Assembly: GCA_017852335.1 (NCBI GenBank)
Contig: JAFMLG010000015.1
Location: 1-32,146 of the forward strand
DNA length: 32,146 bases
Origin: Actinomycetota bacterium
GTDB taxonomy: Bacteria > Actinomycetota > Nitriliruptoria > Nitriliruptorales > Nitriliruptoraceae
Direction: 5' to 3'
Below are positions 15,018 through 22,724 of the stretch, piece after piece (positions within the stretch are counted from its first letter, which is position 1; every line of letters begins with the position of its first letter). Below the pieces are notes generated by a model. That model saw only the letters and a list, made by a program, of their open reading frames with translations. It had not been told where the DNA came from and searched no databases. A program made the position numbers and the translations under genes.

Positions 15018-15608
15018 ATGGTCGGCACGCCGCGGCTCGCCTGGGAGGTGCTGGTCGAGCTCGTACCGGGGGCGTTCGAGGATCTCCGCGACGTCGTCGT
15101 CCGGCGAGCGACGCTCGACATCGACCTACCCGGGGTCGCCGGACTCCGGCTCACGATGGGACGCCTCGGTGACCGGTTGGTCCTGGTGGGACTCGAGCCG
15201 ATCGTGACGGGATCAACGGTGGCCGCGCCACCCGGCACCGGTCCGGCACCGACTGAGGTGCCGCTGGCGGTGGCGCTGCTGGCGCTCGGGCGACCGGTCC
15301 CGGTCCTCGCCACCGGGACGGTGCTGCAGCGCGCTGTGCTCGCCGCGCTCGTCGCCGTCCCCGCTGGCACGACCGTGACCTACGGCGAGCTGGCGGTCCG
15401 CGCCGGCGCGCGGGGAGCGGCACGGGCCGCCGCCCGTGCGATTGCGACCAACCCGGTTCCGCTGGTCCTGCCCTGTCACCGGGTCGTACCGGCCGCGGGT
15501 GGCATCGGTGCGTACGGCTGGGGGTCGGAGGTCAAGGCCGCCCTGCTGGCTCTCGAGGGCGCTGGGGTGCCGGCGGGGCGGCGCGCGCCGGCCGCGGTCA
15601 TCCGATGA
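15018..15608 (+). CDS. ogt: Methylated-DNA-[protein]-cysteine S-methyltransferase
   Basis: A 196-residue suicide repair protein starting at ATG 15018, with GGAGGG six bases upstream. The C-terminal AdoMet-independent alkyltransferase domain (about 100-185) has the helix-turn-helix VPAGTTVTYGELA, the Arg/Asn-finger region AIATNPVPLVLPCHRVVP with acceptor Cys153, and then GIGAYGWGSEVKAALL. The N-terminal 90 residues form the less conserved ribonuclease-H-like half. It removes O6-alkyl groups from guanine and O4-alkyl from thymine by transferring them to Cys153. There is no Ada-type metal or AraC domain, so it is an Ogt/MGMT-like stand-alone enzyme. Its stop overlaps the tadA start (ATGA), so the two are cotranslated. 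Confidence 0.93.
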   Translation: MVGTPRLAWEVLVELVPGAFEDLRDVVVRRATLDIDLPGVAGLRLTMGRLGDRLVLVGLEPIVTGSTVAAPPGTGPAPTEVPLAVALLALGRPVPVLATGTVLQRAVLAALVAVPAGTTVTYGELAVRAGARGAARAAARAIATNPVPLVLPCHRVVPAAGGIGAYGWGSEVKAALLALEGAGVPAGRRAPAAVIR

Positions 15609-16072
15609 GCCTCCCCGGATCGGGCGCGCACGAGGCATGGATGGACGTCGCGTTGGCCGAGGCGGCGCTGGCCCCTACGCACGGCGACGTCCCGGTCGGC
15701 GCCGTCGTCGTCCGCGACGGGGTCGAGCTGGGGCGCGGACGGAACCGCCGCGAGATCGATGGCGACCCGACCGCGCACGCCGAGGTCGTCGCGATCCGGG
15801 CGGCCGCGGCGGCGCTCGGGACGTGGCGGCTGGACGGCTGCACGCTGGTCGTGACCCTCGAGCCGTGCACGATGTGCGCCGGGGCGCTGGTCCAGGCCAG
15901 GATCGGGACGCTGGTCTACGGGGCCGACGACCCGAAGGCCGGGGCGGTCGTGTCCCTGTTCGACGCCGTCCGGGACCCACGGCTGCCGCACACGGCCGAG
16001 GTCGTCCGGGGGGTCCGCGCCGCCGAGTCCTCGGCGCTGCTGCGGGCGTTCTTCGGCGGGCGCCGGGCCTGA
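15605..16072 (+). CDS. tadA: tRNA-specific adenosine deaminase TadA
   Basis: A 155-residue zinc deaminase starting at an ATG that overlaps the previous stop. Zinc ligand His58 and catalytic Glu60 lie in TAHAE, and the other two ligands, Cys88 and Cys91, in EPCTMCAGA. GDVPVGAVVV (27-36) and ARIGTLVYGADDPKAGAV are standard TadA strands. It converts A34 to inosine in tRNA-Arg(ACG), needed for reading CGN codons. The order tadA, serine tRNA, SRP RNA, dnaX, recR is found in Gram-positive bacteria such as Bacillus, which supports the name. Confusion with cytidine or guanine deaminases is unlikely given the motif spacing and neighbours. Confidence 0.94.
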   Translation: MSLPGSGAHEAWMDVALAEAALAPTHGDVPVGAVVVRDGVELGRGRNRREIDGDPTAHAEVVAIRAAAAALGTWRLDGCTLVVTLEPCTMCAGALVQARIGTLVYGADDPKAGAVVSLFDAVRDPRLPHTAEVVRGVRAAESSALLRAFFGGRRA

Positions 16073-16106
16073 TCGGGCCCGGTTGCCGGGTCTCGGCGAC
16101 CCCCCG

Positions 16107-16112
16107 TACCCT
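16107..16112 (+). promoter_or_regulatory. Possible -10 element for the tRNA-Ser pair
   Basis: TACCCT lies 46 bases before the first tRNA-Ser base, downstream of the tadA stop. It could drive both serine tRNAs with a short leader. Confidence 0.3.
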
Positions 16113-16158
16113 TCCGCCTCCGCGCTCCCGAACGGCCGTCGGCCGCGCCGGGGCGTCC

Positions 16159-16247
16159 GGAGGGATCGCATAGTCCGGCCGAGTGCGCCCGCCTCGAAAG
16201 CGGGTAGGCCCGCAAGGGTCTCGAGGGTTCGAATCCCTCTCCCTCCG
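16159..16247 (+). tRNA. tRNA-Ser (anticodon CGA)
   Basis: 89 nt. The acceptor GGAGGGA pairs with TCCCTCC (16240-16246), with discriminator G16247. The anticodon stem CCCGC/GCGGG encloses CTCGAAA, giving anticodon CGA, which reads TCG. A long class II variable arm and the T-arm GAGGG-TTCGAAT-CCCTC complete the fold. The 3' CCA is not encoded. It belongs to the classical tadA/tRNA-Ser/ffs/dnaX neighbourhood. Confidence 0.97.
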
Positions 16248-16292
16248 CGCAGTCCCGGCCCTCGGCGCCGCGTGGCGTCCGGAGGCCGGTAC

Positions 16293-16381
16293 GGAGGGTT
16301 CGCCTAGTCAGGCCTATGGCGCACGGCTGGAATCCGTGTTGGGCTTCACCGCCCTCGGGGGTTCGAATCCCCCACCCTCCG
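16293..16381 (+). tRNA. tRNA-Ser (anticodon GGA)
   Basis: 89 nt. The acceptor GGAGGGT pairs with ACCCTCC (16374-16380), with discriminator G16381. The anticodon stem CACGG/CCGTG encloses CTGGAAT, giving anticodon GGA, which reads TCC and TCT. It has a class II variable arm and the T-arm GGGGG-TTCGAAT-CCCCC. It lies 45 bp after the other serine tRNA; both are preceded by GGCGTCCGGAGG, so the pair may have arisen by duplication. CCA is not encoded. Confidence 0.97.
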
Positions 16382-16416
16382 CCGAGCCGCCGGCACGCCC
16401 GGGCGGTGGTCCGCCG

Positions 16417-17679
16417 TCAGGCGATCGTCGCCTCCGCCGCCCGTCCGGATCGCGCGACCACCACCGCCGTCACCGCGCAGAGCACCGCCACCGGCACGAA
16501 CGGGTGCAGGCCGCCGGTCCGGCCGAGCACCGCGTCGGTCCCGGCGACGAGCGCCCCGACCGCCGGGGGCCCCAGCGCCAGACCGACGCTGAACGCGACG
16601 TTGAACAGTCCGAACGCCCGGCCGCGGGTCCGTGTCGTCGCCGCCAACGAGACCGCGCCGGCGACCGCCGGGAAGATCACGCCGTACCCGGCACCGAACA
16701 CGGCGCTCGCGAGCATCAGCACCGCGAACCCCTGCGCCGGCACCGCCTCGGCGGCGGCCATCAGCGCGAGCGCGACCGCGATCGTCCCGAGCCCGGCACC
16801 GATCGCCCCGTCCGCGGCACCCCGGTCGACGCGGTTCGCGAGCGGGGAGAGCATCACCAGTGCGGCGATCAGCGCGTAGACGCTGAACAGCGCGCTCGAC
16901 GTCGCCTCGGCGAGGCCGACCGCGACGACGGTCTCCCGGAGGAACGCGGCTAGCGTCCCGACCGCCGCCATCCAGGCGATGGTCGCGAGCAGCGCCCGGC
17001 GGACCGAGGGCTTCGCGGCCAGCTCGCGCATCACGGCCGCGCTCGAGGCGCCGGCCTCCGCCTCCGCGACGGCGTCGGCGCCGGCGGTCGGGTCCCGCGA
17101 CTCGTCGACGCGGACGTCGCGGAGGAACAGCAGCGTCACCAGCGCACCGACGACCTGCAGGGCCGCGACGACCTGGAACGCCAGGGCCGTGCCGCTGCGT
17201 GCGGTGAGCACGGCGGCCAGCGCCGGCCCGACGGTCCACGCGGTCCCAATGACGGCGCCGTACCGGCCGAAGGATCGCCCGGCCCGCCCGGCCCGGGTGC
17301 GGTCCCCGGCCATCGCGAACACCGCGGTGACGTGGACGCCGCCGACAATCCCGTGGAACGCCCGGATGAGGATGAACAGGGGCACGCTGGTCGCGAGCGC
17401 GTAGCCCAGCACCGCGACGCCGTTGAGGAGGAACCCCAGCACGGTCAGGCGCCGTCGGCCCAGCCGGTCCAGCAGGATCCCGCCGACGACATTCGCGGGC
17501 AGGTTCGTCGCCGAGTAGGCGCCGACGGCCAGGCCGACACCCAGCGCGCCGGCCCCGAGGCCGGCGGCGTGGCCCGCGACGATCGTCACGAGCGTCGTGA
17601 CGTCCATGAAGGACAGGAACAGGGCCGCGCCGGCGGCCCGGACCCCGAGGGCGCGGTCGGGGGACGCTGCGACGGCCAT
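16417..17679 (-). CDS. Major facilitator superfamily transporter
   Basis: 420 residues from ATG 17679, which has GGAG five bases upstream. An earlier in-frame ATG at 17724 sits one base after a TACCCT promoter element and would fall outside its transcript. The protein has about 12 hydrophobic helices. MFS motif A appears between helices 2 and 3 as LLDRLGRRRLTV, and a basic/acidic soluble loop (FLRDVRVDESRDP...) separates the two six-helix halves. SFMDVTTLVTIVAGHAAGLG and AYSATNLPANVVGG resemble the first two helices of drug or metabolite exporters. Substrate and direction cannot be told. It is transcribed toward the serine tRNAs, ending 36 bp from them. MFS genes are not part of the usual tadA-dnaX neighbourhood, so this is probably an insertion into it. 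Confidence 0.88.
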   Translation of the reverse strand: MAVAASPDRALGVRAAGAALFLSFMDVTTLVTIVAGHAAGLGAGALGVGLAVGAYSATNLPANVVGGILLDRLGRRRLTVLGFLLNGVAVLGYALATSVPLFILIRAFHGIVGGVHVTAVFAMAGDRTRAGRAGRSFGRYGAVIGTAWTVGPALAAVLTARSGTALAFQVVAALQVVGALVTLLFLRDVRVDESRDPTAGADAVAEAEAGASSAAVMRELAAKPSVRRALLATIAWMAAVGTLAAFLRETVVAVGLAEATSSALFSVYALIAALVMLSPLANRVDRGAADGAIGAGLGTIAVALALMAAAEAVPAQGFAVLMLASAVFGAGYGVIFPAVAGAVSLAATTRTRGRAFGLFNVAFSVGLALGPPAVGALVAGTDAVLGRTGGLHPFVPVAVLCAVTAVVVARSGRAAEATIA

Positions 17680-17725
17680 GCGCGCTCCGGGGAGCGACGC
17701 GGTCGGGAGCCCCGTCGCGAGCATG

Positions 17726-17731
17726 AGGGTA
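17726..17731 (-). promoter_or_regulatory. -10 element for the MFS gene
   Basis: The minus strand reads TACCCT, which would start transcription near 17719 and give a leader of about 40 bases to the ATG at 17679. This is the reason the earlier ATG at 17724 was not used. Confidence 0.35.
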
Positions 17732-17818
17732 CCGCCGGGCCCGTGGCGGCCTCAGGGCGACCGCTCGGGGCGGCCGGGTCGCCCCGGACCGTCACAGGGC
17801 CGGGTCGCCCCACCGCGC

Positions 17819-17824
17819 TACCGT
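17819..17824 (+). promoter_or_regulatory. -10 element for the SRP RNA
   Basis: TACCGT ends six bases before 17831, the first base of the long terminal stem of the SRP RNA, so it predicts the observed 5' end. No clear -35 box at 17 bp spacing was seen. Confidence 0.45.
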
Positions 17825-17830
17825 CGCCCC

Positions 17831-17958
17831 GCGGTGGGGTGCGGTGACGGGCGCCCCCGGCGACGTCCACCGGTGAACCGGGTCAGGGCCGAGAGGCAGC
17901 AGCCCTAAGCCAGGCTCGGGCGGGTGCCGGTCGGGCGCCCGTCGCCGGACCCCACCGC
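17831..17958 (+). ncRNA. ffs: Signal recognition particle RNA (small 4.5S type)
   Basis: The SRP domain IV core is present at 17881-17904: GGTCAGGGCC, apical loop GAGA, GGCAGCAGCCC. This follows the universal GGUCAGG...GGnAGCAGCC pattern bound by Ffh. The flanks fold into one long hairpin: GCGGTGGGGT (17831-17840) pairs perfectly with ACCCCACCGC (17949-17958), and GACGGGCGCCC (17845-17855) pairs perfectly with GGGCGCCCGTC (17933-17943). There is no Alu domain, as in actinobacteria. It sits 24 bp before dnaX on the same strand, the same neighbour as the Bacillus SRP RNA. It joins Ffh to target membrane and secreted proteins. The exact ends are inferred from the stem. Confidence 0.93.
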
Positions 17959-17982
17959 CCGGGTTCGGGGAGGGAGCGGACG

Positions 17983-19725
17983 GTGGCGTACCAGTCCCTC
18001 TACCGCCGTCACCGGCCGACCGCGTTCACCGACGTCGTCGGTCAGGCGCCGGTCGTCCGGACCCTCACGAACGCGATCGTCGAGGACCGGCTCCATCACG
18101 CCTACCTCTTCACCGGCCCGCGCGGCACCGGGAAGACTTCGATCGCCCGCATCCTCGCGAAGGCCGTGAACTGCGCGGAGGGGCCGACGCCGACCCCCTG
18201 CGGCACCTGCGAGTCCTGCACCTCGATCGCGGCCGGGACGTCGCTCGACGTCGTCGAACTCGACATGGCCTCGCACGGCGGCGTCGACGACGCCCGCGAT
18301 CTCCGTGAACGCGCCCAGTTCGCCCCGTCGGTCGGACGCCGCCGCGTGTACATACTCGACGAGGTCCACATGGCCTCGACCGCGGCGTTCAACGCGCTGC
18401 TGAAGCTGATCGAGGAGCCGCCGGCGCACGTGCTGTTCGCGATGGCGACGACCGACCCGCAGAAGGTGCTGCCGACGATCCTCTCCCGCGTGCAGCGCCT
18501 GGATTTGCGTCGCGTCGCGGCCGAGGACGTCGCCGCGCACGTCGTCCGCATCGTCGGGGCCGAGGGGCGCGAGATCGACGAGGCCGCGGTCGAGGCAATC
18601 GTTCGGGCGGGGGACGGCTCGGTCCGCGACACGCTCTCGGTCCTCGAGCAGGTCCTCGCCTTCGCCGAGGGTCCGGTCACCGGCGCGGACGTCGCGCAGG
18701 TGCTGGGCACGACGCCGACCGCGACGATCGTCGCGACGGTCGACCTGCTGGGCGCCGGGGACCTTGCCGGGCTGCTGCGCACGGTCGCTGGCCTGGTCGA
18801 CGCCGGGCAGGACCTCCGCCGGTTCACCCTGGACCTCGTCGGGCATCTGCGTGACCTGCTGGTGCTGCAGGCCGCGCCCGAGCACCCCGAGCTCGTCGAT
18901 GCGACCGCCGAGCGCCGCGCCGAGCTGGTCGCGCAGGCCGCACATCTGCCGCGCGAGCGAGTGCTGGCCGCCCTCGAGCAGCTGGCCGGGACCGTCGTCG
19001 AGCAGCGGCAGGGCACGCCGCGGCTGCCCCTCGAGCTGGCGCTCGCGACGCTGACCGTGCCGGCCGGCGGTGCCGCGCCCGGCGGCGCGGTCGCCGCAGT
19101 GCCGGTGGCGGCGCCGGCGGCGGTGCCGGCCCCAGCGGTCGTGCACGCGCCGGCGACGGCCGTCGCGGCGTCGGCCCCTGCGGCCGCGCCTGCGCCCACC
19201 CCGGCGCCCGCGCCCACCCCAGCGCCCGTGCCCGCACCCGAGGCGGCACCGACGCCGGCCCCGGCTCCGACCGCCTCGACGCCCACCACGGCCTCGGACG
19301 ATCCGGCCCCGGTGTCGGCACCCACCGGGCCGGCGGAGGCGCTGGCCGCCGTCGTCGCCGGCTGGCCGGCGGTCCTGCAGGCGATCGGAGCCGAGTCGAC
19401 CCCGACGATGGTCGTGTACGAGGCCGCTACGCCGACCGCCGTCGACGGCCGGACGCTGGTCCTCGCTTACGGCCCGCACCACTCGTTCCACGCGGACCAG
19501 GCCCTGAAGCCGGACAACGTCCGCATGCTCGGCGCGGCGGTCCGCCGGGCCTGCGCCGTCGCCGTCGACCGCGTCGAGTCCGTCCCGGCCGGCGGCGCCG
19601 CACCGGAGGCGGCCGCCGCGACGCCGGCCGCCGCCCCCGAGGCGCCGGTCCCCGCCGAACCGGCCGCCCCGGCCGACGTCGAGCGGCTGCTCGCCGACCG
19701 CCTCGACGCCCGACCGGAGGCCTGA
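17983..19725 (+). CDS. dnaX: DNA polymerase III subunit tau/gamma (clamp loader ATPase)
   Basis: 580 residues from GTG 17983, with GGGAGGGAG upstream. Walker A is GPRGTGKT (45-52). The four zinc-module cysteines are Cys64, Cys73, Cys76 and Cys79. Walker B is LDEVHM (125-130), and the SRV arginine-finger motif is at 168-170. AAA+ domains I-II and the oligomerisation domain III run to about residue 360. An Ala/Pro-rich low-complexity linker (about 360-447) follows, then a C-terminal tau-type domain (about 448-550) and a short Ala/Pro-rich end. It is the ATPase of the clamp loader and ties polymerases together at the fork. No slippery A-rich frameshift site is visible, so only the long form is expected. 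RecR follows 46 bp downstream with no ybaB between them. Confidence 0.95.
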   Translation: MAYQSLYRRHRPTAFTDVVGQAPVVRTLTNAIVEDRLHHAYLFTGPRGTGKTSIARILAKAVNCAEGPTPTPCGTCESCTSIAAGTSLDVVELDMASHGGVDDARDLRERAQFAPSVGRRRVYILDEVHMASTAAFNALLKLIEEPPAHVLFAMATTDPQKVLPTILSRVQRLDLRRVAAEDVAAHVVRIVGAEGREIDEAAVEAIVRAGDGSVRDTLSVLEQVLAFAEGPVTGADVAQVLGTTPTATIVATVDLLGAGDLAGLLRTVAGLVDAGQDLRRFTLDLVGHLRDLLVLQAAPEHPELVDATAERRAELVAQAAHLPRERVLAALEQLAGTVVEQRQGTPRLPLELALATLTVPAGGAAPGGAVAAVPVAAPAAVPAPAVVHAPATAVAASAPAAAPAPTPAPAPTPAPVPAPEAAPTPAPAPTASTPTTASDDPAPVSAPTGPAEALAAVVAGWPAVLQAIGAESTPTMVVYEAATPTAVDGRTLVLAYGPHHSFHADQALKPDNVRMLGAAVRRACAVAVDRVESVPAGGAAPEAAAATPAAAPEAPVPAEPAAPADVERLLADRLDARPEA

Positions 19726-19738
19726 GGGGCCCCGTCGC

Positions 19739-19744
19739 TAGGCT
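19739..19744 (+). promoter_or_regulatory. Possible -10 element for recR-lysC-asd
   Basis: TAGGCT in the 46 bp dnaX-recR gap would start transcription about 20 bases before the recR GTG. It would let the repair and amino-acid genes be expressed apart from dnaX. Confidence 0.35.
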
Positions 19745-19771
19745 GCTCCGGGCCGACGAGGATGGACGCAG

Positions 19772-20365
19772 GTGTACGAGGGCGCCCTCCAGAGCCTCGT
19801 CGACGAGCTCGGACGCCTCCCGGGCGTCGGGCCGAAGAGCGCGCAGCGCATCGCGTTCCACCTGGTCGCCGGTGAGGACGCCGACGCGCGGCGGCTGGCC
19901 GCGACCATCGTCCGGGTCCGCGAGACCGTGACGACCTGCACGCGATGCTTCAGCGTCGCGGAGCAGCCGCTCTGCCGTGTCTGCCGCGACGAGCGGCGGG
20001 ACCACGGCTTGATCTGCGTCGTCGAGGAGGCCCGCGACGTGTTCGCGATCGAGCGGACCCGCGACTTCGCCGGCGCCTACCACGTGCTCGGTGGGGCGCT
20101 CTCGCCCCTCGACGGCGTCGGGCCCGACGAGCTGCGCGTCGCCGAGCTGGAGGCCCGGGTCGCCGAGGGCGGCGTCCACGAGGTGATCCTCGCGATGAAC
20201 ACCAACGGCGCCGGCGAGGCGACGGCCGCGTTCCTGTCGCGCCGGCTCGCGGGGACCGGTCCGCGCGTCACCCGGCTGGCGTCCGGGCTGCCGGCCGGCG
20301 GGGACCTCGACTACGCGGACGAGGTGACGCTCTCCCGCGCGTTCGCGGGTCGGAGGGAGGCGTGA
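19772..20365 (+). CDS. recR: Recombination mediator RecR
   Basis: A 197-residue protein starting at GTG, full length for the family. Helix-hairpin-helix [19 protein letters not shown] is at residues 13-31, the zinc finger cysteines are 56, 59, 68 and 71 (CTRC-x8-CRVC), and a Toprim domain starts at about residue 79 ([18 protein letters not shown]). The C-terminal [16 protein letters not shown] is the usual RecR ending. RecR forms a ring clamp and, with RecO/RecF, loads RecA onto gapped DNA. The stop overlaps the aspartokinase start by GTGA. The YbaB/EbfC nucleoid protein normally encoded between dnaX and recR is missing. Confidence 0.96.
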   Translation: MYEGALQSLVDELGRLPGVGPKSAQRIAFHLVAGEDADARRLAATIVRVRETVTTCTRCFSVAEQPLCRVCRDERRDHGLICVVEEARDVFAIERTRDFAGAYHVLGGALSPLDGVGPDELRVAELEARVAEGGVHEVILAMNTNGAGEATAAFLSRRLAGTGPRVTRLASGLPAGGDLDYADEVTLSRAFAGRREA

Positions 20366-21645
20366 GCGCCGCCCCGGCCGCCCCGGCCGCGTCCTCAGCG
20401 CCGGTCGTCGTCCAGAAGTACGGCGGGACATCGGTCGGGGACGTCGAGCGGCTGCAGCGGGTCGCCCGGCGCATCGCCGACACGCACCGGGCCGGTAACC
20501 GCGTCCTCGCCGTCGTCTCGGCGATGGGGGACACGACCGACGACCTCGTCGGGATGGCCGCCGCGGTCAACGGTCGGCCACCGCAGCGTGAGCTCGACAT
20601 CCTGCTGACGTCCGGCGAGCGCATCGCGATGTCGCTGCTGGCGATGGCGGTCGAGGCCCTCGGCGTGCCGGCCCGGTCCTTCACCGGGTCGCAGGCCGGG
20701 ATCATCACCGACGCCGTGCACGGCAAGGCCCGCATCGTCGACGTGACCCCGCAGCGGGTCCGCGACGCGCTCGACGAGGGGCGGGTCGTCATCGTCGCCG
20801 GGTTCCAGGGCGTCAGCCGGGACACCAAGGACATCACGACGCTCGGTCGGGGCGGGTCGGACACGACGGCGGTCGCGATGGCCGCGGCGCTGGACGCCGA
20901 CGTCTGCGAGATCCACACCGACGTCGACGGCGTCTACACGGCCGACCCGCGCCTCGTCCCCGACGCGCGGAAGCTCGACCGGCTGTCGTTCGAGGAGATG
21001 CTCGAGCTGGCCGCGCAGGGCGCGAAGGTCCTGCAGGTCCGCTCGGTCGAGTTCGGACGCAACCACGGCGTGCGCATCCACGTACGGTCGTCGTTCAACG
21101 GCAGCGAGGGGACCTGGATCGTCCCCCAGGAGGACATGGTGGAGGACGCGATCATCTCCGGGGTCGCGCACGACACGTCCGAGGCGAAGGTCACCGTCGT
21201 CGGCGTCCCCGACCGTCCGGGCGTCGCGGCCGGACTGTTCTCGGCGCTCGCCGGGGCGACCATCAACGTCGACATGATCGTCCAGAACGTCTCGTCGGCG
21301 GGTCGGACCGACATCTCCTTCACCGTCCCGCGCGGCGAGGTCGACGAGGCCCGCGAGCTGCTCGCGCCGCGGCTCGGCGAGATCGGCGCCGAGGACCTGG
21401 TGGTCGACCCGGCCGTCGCGAAGGTCTCGCTGGTCGGGGCCGGGATGAAGACCCACCCCGGCGTGGCCGCCCGCATGTTCACGGCGCTCAGCGCCGCCGG
21501 CGTGAACATCCAGATGATCTCGACGTCGACCATCCGCGTCTCGGTCGTCGTCGCCGACGCCGACGTCGCCACCGCCGTCCGGGCCGTCCACGACGAGTTC
21601 GCACTGGCCGGCGACGCCGTCGTCGCCGAGCAGGGCGCGGGCTGA
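20362..21645 (+). CDS. lysC: Aspartokinase (LysC, alpha form)
   Basis: 427 residues from GTG 20362, which overlaps the recR stop and has GGAGG five bases upstream. The kinase domain has [11 protein letters not shown] (near residue 17), [13 protein letters not shown] (about 79-91), GFQG and [17 protein letters not shown]. Two C-terminal ACT domains follow from about residue 265 ([38 protein letters not shown]), which bind lysine and threonine for feedback control. It phosphorylates aspartate as the first step to lysine, diaminopimelate, methionine and threonine. Asd follows with a one-base overlap (TGATG), so the first two pathway enzymes are coupled. Diaminopimelate is also the cross-linking residue of the wall. 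A strong internal start for a beta subunit is listed separately. Confidence 0.96.
   Translation: MSAAPAAPAASSAPVVVQKYGGTSVGDVERLQRVARRIADTHRAGNRVLAVVSAMGDTTDDLVGMAAAVNGRPPQRELDILLTSGERIAMSLLAMAVEALGVPARSFTGSQAGIITDAVHGKARIVDVTPQRVRDALDEGRVVIVAGFQGVSRDTKDITTLGRGGSDTTAVAMAAALDADVCEIHTDVDGVYTADPRLVPDARKLDRLSFEEMLELAAQGAKVLQVRSVEFGRNHGVRIHVRSSFNGSEGTWIVPQEDMVEDAIISGVAHDTSEAKVTVVGVPDRPGVAAGLFSALAGATINVDMIVQNVSSAGRTDISFTVPRGEVDEARELLAPRLGEIGAEDLVVDPAVAKVSLVGAGMKTHPGVAARMFTALSAAGVNIQMISTSTIRVSVVVADADVATAVRAVHDEFALAGDAVVAEQGAG
21128..21141 (+). promoter_or_regulatory. Internal ribosome binding site and start for an aspartokinase beta subunit
   Basis: Inside lysC, AGGAGG (21128-21133) is followed by ATG (21136) and, five bases after the AGGAGG, an in-frame GTG (21139). 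Starting at the GTG gives a 168-residue protein beginning [20 protein letters not shown] and made only of the two ACT domains. The corynebacterial beta subunit begins at the equivalent place. A separate protein is inferred from the site alone. Confidence 0.65.
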
Positions 21646-22697
21646 TGGGCGTCCGGCTCGCGATCCTCGGCGCCACCGGGGCCGTCGGCGCCGAGCTGCT
21701 CCGGCAGCTGGACCGTCGCGGCTTCCCGCTCGACGGCGACCCGGTGCTGCTGGCCTCGGACCGCTCCGCCGGCCGTCGGCTGCCCTGGCGCGGTGGCGAG
21801 GTCGAGGTCCGGGAGGTCACCGCCGAGGCCTTCGAAGGGGTCGACGTGGCGCTGTTCAGCGCCGGGGCGGACCGGTCCCGGACCTGGGCGCCGGTCGCGG
21901 CCCGGGCCGGCGCGGTCGTCGTCGACAACTCCTCGGCCTGGCGGCGCGACCCCGAGGTGCCGCTGGTCGTCGCCGAGGTGAACCCCGTGGATGCCAGCAA
22001 CCGGCCGCTCGGGATCGTCGCGAACCCCAACTGCACGACCATGGCGCTGATGGTCGCCGTCGGGCCGCTGCACCGCGCGTTCGGGCTGCGGGCGATGGTG
22101 GCGAGCAGCTACCAGGCCGCGGGCGGTGCCGGGCAGTCCGGCATCGACGAGCTGGCCGCCACCCAGGCCGCCGTCGACGGGCGACGCGAGGACCTGCTCC
22201 ACGACGGGGCCGGCGTCGAGGCATCGGTTCCGACGTCGGTGTTCGCGCGGCCCATCGCCCACAACGTCGTTCCGTTCTGCGGGTCCTACCGCGACGACCG
22301 GTACACCGACGAGGAGCGGAAGCTCGTCGACGAGTCGCGCCGGATCCTCGGGGTTCCCGACCTCGCCGTCGCTCCCACCTGCGTCCGTGTCCCCGTCTAC
22401 GTCGGGCACGCCATCAGCGCCCGGTTGACCTTCGGCCGGCCGGTCACCCACGCCGACGTCGTCGGCGCGCTGGCCGGCGCGCCGGGGCTAGAGCTGGCCG
22501 ACGCGATCGGTCCGGAGGGGGAGCCGCTCGAGCTGCCGACGCCCCTGGCCGGCGCCGGCCGCGACGAGGTCCTGGTCGGTCGCATCCGCGAGGACTACGA
22601 CGACCCGTGCAGCGTCAACCTGTTCGTGTCGGGCGACAACCTCGTGAAGGGCGCCGCGCTGAACACGGTGCAGCTCGCGGAGCTGGTCCTCGCCTGA
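21645..22697 (+). CDS. asd: Aspartate-semialdehyde dehydrogenase
   Basis: A 350-residue enzyme whose ATG shares one base with the lysC stop. The NADP-binding loop is LAILGATGAVGAELL (5-19). The active-site cysteine is Cys130 in VANPNCTTM, and the catalytic histidine is His255 in RVPVYVGHA. DNSSAWRRDPEVPLVVAEVN is a standard substrate-binding segment. It reduces aspartyl phosphate to aspartate semialdehyde, the branch point to diaminopimelate/lysine and homoserine. It ends the recR-lysC-asd transcript; the next gene is on the opposite strand with its stop 27 bp away. Confidence 0.96.
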   Translation: MGVRLAILGATGAVGAELLRQLDRRGFPLDGDPVLLASDRSAGRRLPWRGGEVEVREVTAEAFEGVDVALFSAGADRSRTWAPVAARAGAVVVDNSSAWRRDPEVPLVVAEVNPVDASNRPLGIVANPNCTTMALMVAVGPLHRAFGLRAMVASSYQAAGGAGQSGIDELAATQAAVDGRREDLLHDGAGVEASVPTSVFARPIAHNVVPFCGSYRDDRYTDEERKLVDESRRILGVPDLAVAPTCVRVPVYVGHAISARLTFGRPVTHADVVGALAGAPGLELADAIGPEGEPLELPTPLAGAGRDEVLVGRIREDYDDPCSVNLFVSGDNLVKGAALNTVQLAELVLA

Positions 22698-22724
22698 GAG
22701 GCCCGGCGCGGTGACCGGCGGAGG

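Noticed and set aside
19060-19330. Ala/Pro-rich repetitive tract in dnaX as a tandem repeat or separate element
   Set aside because: It is in frame and matches the low-complexity linker common in actinobacterial tau subunits.
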